A stretch of DNA of 64,000 bases from Flaccisagitta enflata (GCA_965153355.1 OZ231126.1:105772001-105836000); one strand, 5' to 3'; counted from the stretch's first letter, positions 10,816 through 22,113 are shown. Program-made: numbers and translations. The notes: generated by a model from the letters alone, not told the origin.

Positions 10816-10855
10816 GCTTGCTCTCTTTGGAGCAACAAGACAAAATTCTTTTTTA

Positions 10856-10965
10856 AGTTGCTTGCTACATGACTTTATACCCCGCTTTGTCCGTCTGTCA
10901 GTTGGTTGGTTGGTTTGTTGGTTGGTTGGTTGGTCGGTTGGTTGGTTGGTCAGTCAGTTGTTTGG
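10856..10965 (-). mobile_element. Hairpin-ended element fragment with TTGG microsatellite
   Basis: A decayed hairpin (AGTTGCTTGCTACATGACTT) is followed by ATACCCCGCTTTGTCCGTC and a GGTTGGTTGG/GTCGG tract. This corresponds to the end of the GGCCGGATAC family read on the minus strand; the rest is missing. Confidence 0.5.
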
Positions 10966-10969
10966 TCTA

Positions 10970-11660
10970 AAAAGTTTGTCAATGTCTGTTGAACTGATTT
11001 TTGTTTTTACATAGGGCCGAAAGTTGCAATGGATGAAAAATATTGATCTTTGGGAAAAATGCGTAAAATGTGAGAAAATAAAAAAAGATTAAAAATTTCA
11101 TAGCGCTTAAAGTATTGGTCTGACAGTGCCCTGCATTTTTCCAGAGGGGTGTAAAAAAGTGCCCTCTTTTACCCTGCACTAATTTCAACCCCAGACACGG
11201 GCGAGCCTAGTTCTGACTCAACTTCCTCAAATCGGCTCAAGCCAAAAAGGAAAACATTAATTCCTAGCCTGGGACTCAAAAAATCGAAAAACGTTTTCCT
11301 AGCCTGGGACTCAAAAAATCGAAAAACGTTTTTCGATTTTTTCCAATAAAAAAAGGGACCTTTTTTTATTGATTTTTGTCCTTTTCAGTGCAAGAAATCA
11401 ATTGAAATCATAGATCATTTAAGAGATATTCATAAAAAGCTTTCCTCTGACGCCAATATCACATTCCTAGCTCAATTGGTTTAGACACAGTAAAGAAAAG
11501 ACGGACGAGTATTCATTTTCAAATTTGAAAAGGCCCATTACCAAAATGTACCTATTTAACTTCTAACGAATGTCATTTCCAAAAGGATAAAGGAGGCTGG
11601 GATTGAATTGGTCTAGAATGAACTAGTGGCGTTCGCCATATTGTGTTCCACAAAAACTTG
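10970..11660. other. Intergenic stretch with a 33-bp tandem repeat
   Basis: Two copies of CCTAGCCTGGGACTCAAAAA-type sequence lie head to tail at about 11263-11330. The rest shows no gene. Confidence 0.6.
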
Positions 11661-11668
11661 ATGAAAAA

Positions 11669-12224
11669 TGTGGAATATCGTTGATATTTTGGCAATTTGG
11701 TGCCTTTGTACCGCGATCTATTTCATTGTCTTCTCGTTGGCGTTGCTATTTACCTGCTTGTGATGATATATTTGGTTATCTGGATGCATTCTTTCTTTCA
11801 GTTAATCAGTGTATTTTAACAAGCAATTCAACCTGGAAGCACTTTGGGGATTACAGTGGAACCTGTGGTGAGTGTACTTGGCTGCATTTGTTGACAATTG
11901 CTTGAATTGATTGAGGTAGTTATGATGATGCACTAGCTAGTTAGAAGTAGGTATTAACCAATTTCCCCCCCCCCTTTCTCTTTTGTTTCTTCTTCTTCTT
12001 TCTCTTTCTGTATATAATTAGTTTAAATACACTTTCTTACCTAGTGATTTAGAGATAACATCCACAGACTGACGATGGGATCAGCGCCACCGGAAGTGAC
12101 GTTATCGACGTGATTGGCGTAGCGATGGCGTTATCATACCGGAAGTGGCGTCTTCAATCTGAAGTGGCGTGGACGGCAAGATCCTAACGACGGTACGAGA
12201 CAGTATTTTCTACGGTTCTTCACA
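11669..12224 (+). repeat. 5' LTR of the BEL/Pao element
   Basis: TG...CA ends and 556 bp. It differs from the 3' LTR by scattered substitutions and several short indels (for example GTACCGCGATC against GTATTACGATC). The open frame within it is not a gene. The upstream flank ends AAAAA. Confidence 0.9.
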
Positions 12225-12299
12225 GTATTTAAACACCAAAGCCGCTGGTGAAAATTGCTAACCCTATATGATTTCCCCCTACTATACATGAGCACAACA

Positions 12300-15046
12300 C
12301 GCAGGTAACAAAGATACTATGGCAAACATCAGACCGGACGAAGCCACGAAGGGACCTGCACATCGCTGGCAAGACGTGAGGCGGTAGAGTTGGAGAAAAA
12401 GCCAATTCAACAAGATGGCTGCTCCCTGACCACGCAACAAAACATCTGCCGGGAAGAGGCAGACCGAATTGAACTCAAAAAAGCAATGCATTCTGACCTC
12501 ACGAGAAGCAGTTTAGACGAATACAATGCTCAAGTGCACTGAGACGGAGCTTCCAACTGCCAGAGTATTGGTTTGGTCAATTGATTTATGACATGGTTCG
12601 ATACAAAATAACGCATTAAGCTTCACTTCAAGACCAACGCGGCGCAGGACGCCGACGACTGTTGACGACCCGGGCGGAGACGCCGGAGCGAGAAATTAAC
12701 ACAAGCGTGGCTGAAAGGAGACGCGAGCGGAAGGCAACATAAGAGGAAAGGAGGGAGGAGACCGGAAGTGACGGCGAGACGGCCTTCCGCGTCGATGTTG
12801 AACTCACTGCAGGGGTTGAAGGTGTCATTGACCGTGTGCTCCGCTGGTTGAGGCGGCCAGAAACGAGTCGCAGTCATTGAAAGACGCTTAAACCCCGTCA
12901 CATCCACCTCCTCCTCCTCCAGCGACACCCCACACAGCGGCAGCAGCGCTCACAACAGATGATTCCACTCGGCCAAAAACTCGACCACTTCCACCCGGTT
13001 TTCAGCTAGCTGAAGATGAACGGCGGAAGGCGGCAGAGGCCAATAAAAAAGACAAGGAGGCCGAAAGACCTCAAAGCGTGACCGCCTCCGTTGCTCCACG
13101 TGCCAATCCTGAACGCGAAGACGACGCGGGAAATGCCAAGTCGACGACACACTCGACAAGATCATCAAAAAAAGGATCCCAGAGGAGCAAAACGTCGACG
13201 GTGATGTCACAACAAGTGGAAAGAGACAGACAGAGAAAAAGGGAAGCCGAGAAAGAACTGATAAAATCCAATGACTCACAAGCAGACGCGGATATTGCTT
13301 TCCATCAGAGCATAATCCAAGACATACAAAGACAAAAAGACCTCAACAAAACCCTCCACGAAAAAGAATTGGACAATATAGACAAAAATGCGGCGGAGTT
13401 GCAAGGTGTCTGGATAGCAGCGCTTCGAAGACGCACACCAGTCAACGCAGTGGCGCCAGCTGGCGAGGGAGAAAAGTCAGGACGCTGGCGCCGGATTGGA
13501 AATGACTGCGCTGCAGTAGCATTCGGTATAAACTCCTGGATGCATTGACGAGCGTTGCAGAACGGAGGACGCGAGACCGACGTCGACGCGCTTCAAGAAG
13601 GAGGTGACGTCAACTCCAGAGAGATCGCTACCGGATCCACTGCGAAAGTCAAAGAAGACGCTTTACGTCGAAGACCCAAAAAAGGAAAAAGAGGCTAAGA
13701 AGGAGGTCAAAACACCACCAATGCCTGTAAATTGGGTGGACGTAAAGCTAAAGAAAAGGAACCAGGAGAACAAGAAAGAAAAAGAGAGATCAAGACGAAA
13801 GACGAGAAGCCGGGGGTAAAGGCGGATGCATCATTGACAGCACATCCGCAAGAATTGAAAAGCCCCAGCCGCTCGTCAATCGTGTCAAGATCATCGTCAA
13901 CACGTTCAAAGGCGCCGTCGATAGCTTCCAGCAATGCGAGTAGCCATGCTTCAAACGTCTCTGACACATTGATGACGAGCATTTTGCGACTGCAACGACA
14001 ACAGTTGGAGGCAGCGCTGAAGCAAACGGCCATCCACCAGCTGAAGGAAGCAAGACCCGCCAAAAAGTTCTCCAGAAGCATTTGTTCAAAAGAATGGGAA
14101 TTTGAAAAGATATGAAAGAATCTTCAATTTATATGGCTGGAGATCCCGGGACGTATTCAAGAGACAGATGTTGAATGAATGCAACATTGGTTTGAAGGTT
14201 GGCCTTGCCACCGAGGCGGAGACGTCAGCTAGTCGGAGTCACACGACGAGGCGGAGAAGTTGACGGTTCGGGATGTGCCAAGAGACTGCAGATGGCTGAT
14301 GGTTCCAAGGAAAGCACCGTGACGAGAAAGATCACAACGGGATGCTCGATTTCTACGCGCAGTAGAGGAGCGCCCATTCGTTTGCAACCGAAACCAAAAA
14401 GGCGGACGACTTCGAGAACAAGCTGGTGATCAAGACGATCGTCGAGAAGAAGCTTCCCTTCCTAAAAGATAAGTGGGCAAAGAAAGTTGTGAGGTATAGA
14501 AAGAAAAATGGTTCAGATCTGAAATTTGCTGACTTTCTTGATTTCATTGATGAAGAGCAAACCATTTCTGAAATGTTATCAGGATACCATCGCAACAACA
14601 ATCAAAATAAGCCCGCTGCATCGGCCAAAATTTCCGCGACGACCGCCAACGCCGCCGCAAAGAAGGACGCGACGCCGACGCCTGCTTCAAAAACGACGCC
14701 GTGCCTCTGTCCTCGTTGCGACTGAAAACACGACCTAGCGAATTGCCCCACTTACAGCGAGATGAACGCGTCGGACCGCCGGAAATTCAACAAAATCTTG
14801 GGCATCTGCTTCAGATGCCTCGAAGGAGGCCATCTCGCCGCTGCGTGTCCGTCGTACGCATCACTATGCATAAGTGCAACGGCTTCCACCACCTTCTACA
14901 TCCTCGGAATCCCAACCTGGAGTGTGGGAAACAAACTGATGATAGCAAAAACGCCGGCGATAAAGGATCCGAATCAGCGTGACATGAGGCGCCTTCTAAT
15001 AACTCCGTCTTCAAAGTCGGCGGCGACGACGGAGCGTGGAGGTTGA
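12300..15046 (+). pseudogene. gag: Broken gag region with zinc knuckles
   Basis: Coding sequence is scattered over all three frames. Lys/Glu-rich segments appear at 13078-13548 and 13732-14115. A better-kept stretch at 14426-14725 contains ADFLDFIDEE. Zinc knuckles follow: a Cys-x2-Cys at about 14690, then HDLANC, then CFRCLEGGHLAAACP at about 14805-14850, as expected for the C-terminal region of BEL/Pao Gag. Several frameshifts and stops (for example after 13545 and 14113) prevent a continuous Gag. The protein would form the particle and bind element RNA; this copy cannot. The start codon of gag is not identifiable. Confidence 0.7.
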
Positions 15047-15478
15047 TACTGCCGCTGTACATAACAAACGGTGAAATAAAGATAAAAACTTTTGCGTTAA
15101 TGGATGGCGGCGCCAACTGACACGTCGTGTCGAAGGACTTGTGCAAAAAATTGAAACTGAGTGGAAAGAAAACTACGATGACGATAACTACCCTTGAGAA
15201 AATGGTGGAAGGAGAGAGGGAAGTGGCAGATGTGGTGGTTATGGGCACCAACGGCTACAGCATCACTCTCAACAACGCCATTTTTGGGGAAATAATCGCA
15301 TCGAAGGACGACAAACCACCTCGCGCTGAGGATATCGCTGGGATGGAGCATCTCGTCGATCTGGAATTTCCCACGTTTCCGGATGGCGATGACGATTGCT
15401 CTATCGGCGTGATAATCGGCGGCAGAGCATGCCCGTGATCTGATCGCGGAGAGGACATACAAAGGCGCTGAGTGGGCC
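15047..15478 (+). pseudogene. pro: Aspartic protease segment, interrupted by a stop
   Basis: A retropepsin-like active-site segment, ALMDGGAN, is encoded at about 15092-15117 and is followed at once by TGA. The frame then continues with HVVSKDLCKK and, near 15405, GVIIGGRACP, the second conserved glycine-rich stretch seen in BEL/Pao proteases. The protease would cut the Gag-Pol polyprotein. The stop two codons after the active-site glycine-alanine pair shows inactivation. Confidence 0.7.
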
Positions 15479-16022
15479 CACCCATGGAATTTCCACGTCA
15501 GCTGCCGGTCTGATCAGCCTCGAAATAACACTGACTCGTTTGATATTTTGTTTGTACCTGTTTCTTTTCACAGCATTGATCTAGGGATTTGGCAAAAACC
15601 AGAAAAAGAATAAATGCCGGTGACTTCGAAAAAGTGGACGAAAATAAGCGAGAAATGTCTCTTAGCGATAAGTTTGCCATCCGCCAAATGAAGGAAGGCA
15701 TCAGGTGGGATCCGAAAACGGAACACTACCGAACTCCAGTCCTTCATAAAGGCGGAAGGCAAGCAACAGCCGATAATAAACAATTTGATTCCCAACGATG
15801 GCCTTGACCGCTATTTCGCCTGAAAAAATGAAAAAGAATGCGACCCAGAAAGACGTCGCCGAACAACCAACTCATGGCTAAATTCTGTAAAGGGCGCCAT
15901 GGAGGAGAGTAGATCCAACAAACACGCTAACATGCCACTGGATCAGCCCAGATGGACAATACTGTCCATGGCGACAAACCCGGTGCCGTCAAGTCCGCAT
16001 CTGCCACGATTGTAAGGCAGCA

Positions 16023-17702
16023 GTGGGTGGATCAAGCCTTAACAACCAGCTCTTGGACGGGCCACAACTTGCCAACGACATCAGAGGTGTGCTGATGCGC
16101 TTCCGATGCGAAGGCCCCGTCGCTGTGGGCGCGGACATTAAGGACTACTTCCACGAGATTTATGTCACCGAAGAGGACGCAGGACTCTTTCGTTACTACT
16201 GGTTTCGCGACGAGAAGATGGAAGAAATCGATCTGAACGAATTCCTCGGCCACGTCTTCGGTGCGAAATCATCAAACTGTGTGGCGATCTTCACACTGCA
16301 ACACCACGTGGAACAGCATTCGGCCGAATATGGTCCCCTCGTGGTTCAGGCAGTGATGAGGAACATGTACATTGATGATTTAATAAAATCACTGCGCAAC
16401 ACCAAAGTGGCCAAAGACTTTCGCGTGGGCATTACGGCCGCCCTTGAGGACGCCGGCATGAATCTGTGCAAATGGAGATCGAGCCACCCGGAAGTCCTGG
16501 AGGGCGACACTACGGATCCGGCGCCGGCGGCGCCGATGGATGTATCCGGCGCCACTGATGACACGACGAAATTGCTAGGCCTTAGATATTCTTTTTCTGC
16601 CGATGCTTTTTCCTTTTTGCCAGATAAGTCGAAAGCCGAGATGAATGTGCAAACCAAAAGACAGATGCTCAAGCTAATAGCGTCTATATTTGATCCCTTG
16701 GGCTTTTTGGAGCCATTTGTGATCTGGGCAAGGCTAATCCTGCAAAAAGTGCTGCGCGTTGTCGAAAGTTGGGACAGCAAGGACATTCCAACCGTGTCCC
16801 TCAACGAGTTCGTGGAATGGCAGACGAGCTTCAAACACTTGGAGTCATTCCGCATCACGAGATGGACGGCGACGCCGGAAACGCAAGACGGCAAGAAGAT
16901 TCTCCACGGCTATTCGGACGCGAGCGGACGAGCATATGGGGCCGTATACTACGTCCGTTACGAGGGTCCAAACGGCGAAATCCACGTGTCCATCGTCTGC
17001 TCCAAGTCTCACGTTGTTCCATTGAAAGACGTGGAGGCGGGCCACATGGAATCGACGCCGCGCCTGGAGCTTCAAGCAGCACGCCTCGCGGCCAGAATGC
17101 GCGCCACTATTATTGAAGAAACAGGGAGTTATGATGGTTATGTAAATTGGAGCGATTCAGAATGTGTGATTAAGCAATTGAACGATACTGAAACTAGGTT
17201 CAAAGTTTACTTTGCAAATCGTCTCTCTGAAATTCAGGCGCTCACGAAGGTCGAGGAGTGGAGGTGGGTGCCAACCCACCTCAACCCAGCCGACTACTCG
17301 TCCAAAGGGATGCTCGCCCAGGATCCGAATTGGGGCAAATTCCACAACGGCCCCGATTATCTTTGGCGAAGTGAAGAGGAATGGCTCAAGAAGCAGATCG
17401 TGTCACGCCCGTTTCCTGCGCACATTCTCGCAACGTCAGCGGCGCCGAAAAAGACGCCGCCCCGATCGTGGGTAATTCGCGTGAGTGAGAAGGTGGCGAC
17501 GTGGAGCGGGAAATTGAGACGCGTTGCACTGCTGAAACGCGCGATCATGATGTGCGTCGTCCGCAATCGACGCCGGGCGCTACACAACGACGCCGACAAA
17601 ACAGGGGCGCCCACCGGCGTTGAATTGGCCGACGCCGAAAACCTGATCGTCAATCGCCATCCAATCCCAAGCCTTCACGTGTGCCAACTTGCAGCAAAGT
17701 GA
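16023..17702 (+). CDS. pol: BEL/Pao reverse transcriptase and RNase H segment of pol
   Basis: An open frame of 559 codons, the best preserved part of the element. The start shown is only where the frame opens; the N-terminal fingers of the reverse transcriptase lie upstream in other frames. The catalytic ADI segment (residues about 37-39) and MYIDD (115-119) are the three-aspartate core of the polymerase. Near residues 297-430 an RNase H domain shows YSDAS, TPRLELQAA, WSDSE and NPADYSSKG, giving the D, E, D set and the terminal aspartate. These enzymes would copy element RNA into DNA in cytoplasmic particles. The reading frame ends before integrase, whose frame is displaced by about 180 bp of broken sequence. 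Confidence 0.9.
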   Translation: MGGSSLNNQLLDGPQLANDIRGVLMRFRCEGPVAVGADIKDYFHEIYVTEEDAGLFRYYWFRDEKMEEIDLNEFLGHVFGAKSSNCVAIFTLQHHVEQHSAEYGPLVVQAVMRNMYIDDLIKSLRNTKVAKDFRVGITAALEDAGMNLCKWRSSHPEVLEGDTTDPAPAAPMDVSGATDDTTKLLGLRYSFSADAFSFLPDKSKAEMNVQTKRQMLKLIASIFDPLGFLEPFVIWARLILQKVLRVVESWDSKDIPTVSLNEFVEWQTSFKHLESFRITRWTATPETQDGKKILHGYSDASGRAYGAVYYVRYEGPNGEIHVSIVCSKSHVVPLKDVEAGHMESTPRLELQAARLAARMRATIIEETGSYDGYVNWSDSECVIKQLNDTETRFKVYFANRLSEIQALTKVEEWRWVPTHLNPADYSSKGMLAQDPNWGKFHNGPDYLWRSEEEWLKKQIVSRPFPAHILATSAAPKKTPPRSWVIRVSEKVATWSGKLRRVALLKRAIMMCVVRNRRRALHNDADKTGAPTGVELADAENLIVNRHPIPSLHVCQLAAK

Positions 17703-17886
17703 TCCGGACGGAGTGAAAAAGTCGCCAATCGCCGCTACATGGTAGTTAGGTCCCTTCGCCGGCACTGGCCGCGATGCAAAAGGACGCATCAGCGCGACGA
17801 GGAGCCGGACTTTTGATTAAAACCCACGATACCCACACGACCATAAAACCGTCGCATGCCTGATACGGTCGATCCATTTCCGACAT

Positions 17887-18579
17887 ATGCACGCCGGTGT
17901 GGAACATGTATTGGGTGAATCGCGACGCCGGTTTTGGATCACAAAAGGACGCCGGACCGTAACGCGCGTCGTGCGCGCGTGTGTAGAGTGTCAAAAACTG
18001 TTCAAACGCCCGGAAAGTCAGCAAATGGCACCGCTACCGGAAGTGAGGACTAAAAAATGTCTGCCCTTCGAGAACACGGGAGTAGATATTTTTGGACCTG
18101 CTTCTTGCAAAATCGCTGGGAGAGCATCACACAAAGTGTACGTTGCGCTCTTCACCTGCCTTGCATGCCGCGCAGTACATTTTGAGATATTAAGATCCAT
18201 GAGTGCTTCTTGCTTCATCGACGCCCTCCTGCGATTCCAAGCGCGCCGCCCAGCGATCCGCCACTTATATTCCGACAACGGCACCAATTTTACTGCCTCC
18301 GACAAGGAACTACGTGCGGAGATGGAGGCATGGAATTTGGCTGCGACACCTGAATTAAGGCTGACGGGCATACAATGGACATTCAATCCGCCGGTTGCAC
18401 CACATCGAGGTGGAGTGTGGGAGCGCTTGGTTCAATCTGCAAAGAAACATTTGGCGTTTGTTTTGAACCAAGACAATCTTCACATCGAGACTTTTGCAAC
18501 TGTATTGGCCCAGGCAGAGCTGGCCATGAATTCGCGGCCGGGGGTCCATGCTGGGGATCCATGCTTTGCGGCCGATTGA
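17887..18579 (+). pseudogene. int: Integrase core of the BEL/Pao element
   Basis: The zinc-binding part shows MHAG at the start and C32-x2-C35. The catalytic triad is D67 in GVDIFG, D130 in YSDNGTNF and E179 in HRGGVWERL, spaced as in BEL/Pao integrases. The first half of the zinc finger is displaced upstream by broken frame, and a shift near 18540-18580 separates the core from its C-terminal region at 18548-18967. It would insert the cDNA into host DNA. Confidence 0.85.
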
Positions 18580-18967
18580 CTTTCTTTGCCCTGGCATATT
18601 CACGTCTTCAGGCTGCGACCTTGTGCCCCCCTCACCTCCAGATGCAGAGGCACTGCGTTATACTTGGCGCCAATCACGCGCAATTGCCATTGCTTTTTGG
18701 AGACGGTGGAAAAGAGACTATGTCTCGGCCTTGCAGGCGCGACCAAAATGGCGCAGGGTGGAGAAAGACTTGGAGGTGGACGACGTCGTTCTCTTGGTGG
18801 ATGACCAATGTCGACGAGGAGATTGGCGCACCGGCATCATCACAGAGGTCGACGGGGGCGACGTCGTACGGACTGTGGTTGTGAAAACGGCAAATGGGAA
18901 GAGTTTTACACGCAATAGGAGCAAAGTGGTCCGATTGGAACTTGACCCGGCACGTCTGTCGGCGTGA
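18548..18967 (+). pseudogene. DUF5641-type C-terminal region of the BEL/Pao integrase
   Basis: In the +1-shifted frame the text LRPIDFLCPG is followed by FWRRWKRDYV, RPKWRR, GDWRTGII and, near the end, NRSKVVRLEL. This arrangement matches the DUF5641 tail found after the integrase core in BEL/Pao elements. It ends at TGA near 18967. The frameshift against the catalytic core marks inactivation. Confidence 0.75.
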
Positions 18968-19045
18968 CTATGCCGAGGATATTGCTTCGATTGGCCTCTG
19001 ATATTTTGTTATTTTTGCCCTTTTTTCCTTAGGTGTGCTTCCCTT

Positions 19046-19989
19046 GTGCCCCCCCAACCCGTCCCAGCCCCCATGTTCTTGCATTGCTATTTTTGCTGTT
19101 TGACATTTGGTTATTTTTTGCATTTTGACCCCCCTTGTTATTTGAAGTCTTGCGAGATAAATTCAAGGCAAATTGCCAACAACAACAATAACAACAACAT
19201 CAATCATAATCACGTCAGCCGGTGTGAGACCTACCATCCGGATAGAATGTCATCCCACCATGTCAGTGTGACGGGGGAGGAGTGTGAGGAGGGGCTAGGA
19301 GGAGGGTACGAGTTTGATTTGGTGCAGATGGAGGATGAGGCGATGGCGCCGAGGTTGGTGGAGTCGGAGGAGGTGCCGGTGGAGTACCGGAATAAGGATT
19401 TGGTGTTGCCGGGTGGTCCGCAGGTGGCGATGGTGGTAGAGAAGGATGGAGAGAGGAAGAAGAAGAGTAGGACGGAGGTGGCGATATGTGGAAAAACGAT
19501 GTGTGTAGGGGTCCTTAATGCGCTGACGTGAGAACCCGGACGAATGGGCAGTTTTCACTCCAGCCGCAAAGGAACACAGGCGTCCAATTTGGCGGCTTCC
19601 GTCTTCTTCCCGTCGTCGACCACAGAGGTACCTCTCTAATGTACGTGGCCCATGCCTGATCAAAGGAGGGCGATATGGATTGGGTCTCGTTCGAAGATAC
19701 TTTCACATATACAAGATTGGCCACGCCTTGCTCTGGCTCTGCGTCACCGGTGTTGTTGTGGTGTAGCCAGGGGCAAGTGAAGAGTGCGATGAGGAGATAT
19801 GTGAAGAAGCCAGGTGTTTGTACGGCGTATGGAGTGTGGGAGCCGGAGACGAGGGAGCTGCCAAGGTGGCTGTGCTTGCGCGGTGACTCGGCGATGGAGG
19901 AGACTGAGGTGGTGGTGAGGTTCAAGGAGGCGGTGGCGACGGAGGACGCGAAGAGGAGGAAGGGGAAGTTGAGTGATGCATGGAGTTGA
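19046..19989 (+). other. Post-integrase region, two open frames of unknown function
   Basis: Downstream of integrase the frames at 19046-19531 and 19675-19989 remain open on the plus strand and use G-rich codons. They may be parts of one broken ORF. No signal peptide, fusion peptide or membrane segment is visible, so an envelope protein is not supported. I do not recognise either peptide. Confidence 0.4.
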
Positions 19990-20105
19990 TGAAGTGTTGA
20001 TCATGAAGGATAGGTGAAGAGGGATGCGAGGTGAATTGAGAGGTGATGCAGGACCAGAGAGGGCAGATTGAATGCTGAACCAACTGTGGGCTGCCCTCTT
20101 CCTGA

Positions 20106-20990
20106 GTGGCGGCTGGAGCGGTGGCAGGATGGGGTCGGAGCGAGGATCTGGAAGTGGCTATGTGGTGGTGCGGAGGCGGGGGTGAAGGGGAGATGGCAGA
20201 GGGGGAGGAGGTAGGTGCGCGAGGAGGATTGACGAAGAAGCAGGAGAGGCAGAAGAAGAAGAATTTGAAGTATAGGGAGGAGAGGAGGAAGAGGCAGCTA
20301 GAGCATAGAGAGGAGCGGGATGAATTAAAGGGGAAGATTGAGGAGAAGAGGAAGCAGATGGATGAGGTGAGGACGGAAGTGGAGCGAGAGAAGAAGGAAA
20401 GGTTGGAGGAGATGCAGCGGGAGATGGAAGAGATGGAGAAGGAAATGAAGGATAAGGTCAACCCCACCAAGAGGAAGAAGAAGGAGGAGGAAGGAGCAGG
20501 CGGGGGTGCCCCCAAGACCACCCCAAAGGCTGACCCTCCGACATCGTCGTCTTCATCCTCTTCTGGGAAGAAGAAGGTGAAGCATATGGAGGGGGGGAAA
20601 GCGATGGCTGCTGCTTCGGCGGCAGATTCATCCCTCCCCCCACCGGTGCCGACCCCCAAACCTCCCCAGCATCGTCAGGCAGGCCGCGGATCTGGCCGTG
20701 GGAATGGACGCGGCCGTGGAGGCTGGCGCCGCGACCACGGTGGGTTCCGGCAAAACCAGTCTCTGGACGAGGAAGATTTGTCGCGGCGCTACAGGGATGC
20801 GACCCCGTTCCTCCCTACTGCGTCAAGCTGCCCCCACCAGCCTGGAGGATTTTTCAGGTTGTCCTCTCGGGCAAAGACAGCGGCATCGGCGGCGATGGCG
20901 CCCGTTGCCACCTCGTCGCCATCAGCGCCTCGCCCTCGACACCACGGGCGCGGTGGTCAGCGTCCAGGGCATCAGCAGCAGCAGCGTTAG
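20106..20990 (+). CDS. Accessory ORF of the BEL/Pao element: coiled coil plus RGG box
   Basis: A 294-codon open frame between integrase and the 3' LTR (a start codon is not obvious; GTG opens the frame, and ATG occurs inside). Residues about 40-118 are almost entirely Lys, Glu, Arg and Gln and should form a long charged coiled coil. Residues about 120-180 are low-complexity (Ser and Pro runs). Residues about 190-215 form an Arg/Gly box (GRGSGRGNGRGRGG), a common RNA-binding sequence. Nothing suggests secretion. It could be an extra Gag-like or regulatory protein, or a captured host sequence. The strong strand bias in G and A also gives a long open frame on the opposite strand, which I regard as a shadow. 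Function unknown. Confidence 0.45.
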   Translation: MAAGAVAGWGRSEDLEVAMWWCGGGGEGEMAEGEEVGARGGLTKKQERQKKKNLKYREERRKRQLEHREERDELKGKIEEKRKQMDEVRTEVEREKKERLEEMQREMEEMEKEMKDKVNPTKRKKKEEEGAGGGAPKTTPKADPPTSSSSSSSGKKKVKHMEGGKAMAAASAADSSLPPPVPTPKPPQHRQAGRGSGRGNGRGRGGWRRDHGGFRQNQSLDEEDLSRRYRDATPFLPTASSCPHQPGGFFRLSSRAKTAASAAMAPVATSSPSAPRPRHHGRGGQRPGHQQQQR

Positions 20991-21194
20991 CAACAGCCCC
21001 CTGCCGCCGATCATGACGCGCAGCGCGCCCCGCGGCCACAGGGACAGCGTGGCGCGGCGCCTTCGCGTCGCTAGGCGCGTTTAGCGCCGCCCTTCCCCGC
21101 CGTCCGTTCGTCCGCTCGCCCAGGTGACTTGATCCTTGGTTCTTCCTCTATTTTTTGAGGCGGGACGGTGTGACTAGGTTGTTTTATGGGATTC

Positions 21195-21206
21195 CAACGG
21201 GGGGAC
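21195..21206 (+). promoter_or_regulatory. Polypurine tract before the 3' LTR
   Basis: AACGGGGGGAC lies directly before the TGTGG start of the 3' LTR, where plus-strand DNA synthesis would be primed. Confidence 0.6.
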
Positions 21207-21724
21207 TGTGGAATATCGTTGATATTTTGGCAATTTGGTGCCTTTGTATTACGATCTATTTCATTGTCTTTTCGTTGGCGTTGCTATTTAATTGCTTGTG
21301 ATGATATATTTGGTTATCTGGATGCATTCTTTCTTTCAGTTAATCAGTGTATTTCAACAAGCAACCCAACCTGGAAGCACTTTTAGGATTACAGTGGAAC
21401 CAGAGGAGAGTGTACTTGGCTGCATTTGTTGACAATTACTTGAATTGATTGAGGTAGTTATGATGATGCCGCCAGTTAGAAGTATTAACCACTTCTCTTT
21501 CTTTTGCTCGCTTCTTCTTTCTTCTGTATATACCAGTTTAAATACACTTACCTAGTGATTTGTAGAGCACATCCACAGACTGAATATGGATCAGCGCCAC
21601 GAAGTATCATATCGACGTGATTGGCGTAGCGATGGCGCGTATCATACCGATGGCACCAATCTGATGGCGTGGACGGCAAGATCCTAACGACGGTACGAGA
21701 CAGTATTTTCTACGGTTCTTCACA
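21207..21724 (+). repeat. 3' LTR of the BEL/Pao element
   Basis: It has the same termini as the 5' LTR and is 518 bp long. It lacks several short segments present in the 5' LTR, notably repeated CCGGAAGTG motifs near its end. The following AAAAA pairs with the upstream AAAAA as target duplication. Confidence 0.9.
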
Positions 21725-21789
21725 AAAAAGAAAGGTAATAATTCATATGACAAATCTAATAATAATATTCAGACAAATTTCTGTTGTAG

Positions 21790-21955
21790 ATAATGGCCGC
21801 CTGTGGGCGGCCTAACCACCATCTATGGGCGACCTCACTGCCGCCTATGGGCGGCCTCACTGCTGCCAATGGTCCCACTGCCGCCTGTGGGCGGCCCCAC
21901 TGCAGCCTGTGGGCGGTCCCACTGCCACCTGTGGGTGGCAGCCCTCTTAAAATGG
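21790..21955 (+). repeat. GC-rich tandem repeat (TGGGCGGCC units)
   Basis: Six or so units of about 26 bp, of the type CACTGCCGCCTGTGGGCGGC. Confidence 0.8.
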
Positions 21956-22005
21956 AGTAGCGGGTAGCGCCGCTACTCGGAAGGGAAGGGGGCATGTCGG
22001 AAGGA

Positions 22006-22052
22006 AGAAGTAGAAGAAGAAGAAGAAGAAGAAGAAGAAGAAGAAGAAGAAG

Positions 22053-22110
<58 letters not shown>
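22006..22110 (+). repeat. AAG and GA microsatellites
   Basis: (GAA)n at 22008-22052 followed by (GA)n to about 22110. Confidence 0.9.

Positions 22111-22113
<3 letters not shown>

Larger units (their letters stand above)
11669..21724 (+). mobile_element. BEL/Pao LTR retrotransposon, complete but inactivated
   Basis: The element has two LTRs beginning TGTGGAATATCG and ending TTCTTCACA, and AAAAA flanks both ends as a 5-bp target duplication. Gag with zinc knuckles, aspartic protease, reverse transcriptase, RNase H, integrase and a DUF5641-type tail follow in BEL/Pao order. An extra region of about 2 kb lies between integrase and the 3' LTR. Frameshifts and stop codons interrupt gag, protease and integrase, and the LTRs have diverged and differ in length (556 versus 518 bp), so this copy is dead. 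If the minus-strand kringle gene is real, the element lies antisense in its intron. Confidence 0.9.

Noticed and set aside
11681-11905. 74-codon frame in the 5' LTR
   Set aside because: It lies inside the LTR and recurs, altered, in the 3' LTR; LTRs of this kind do not encode protein.
19922-20659. 245-codon minus-strand frame opposite the accessory ORF
   Set aside because: Strong G/A strand bias opens both strands; the plus strand has the element's orientation and a coherent coiled coil plus RGG layout.
19046-21080. Envelope gene of the BEL/Pao element
   Set aside because: No signal peptide, fusion segment, membrane anchor or cysteine pattern is visible.
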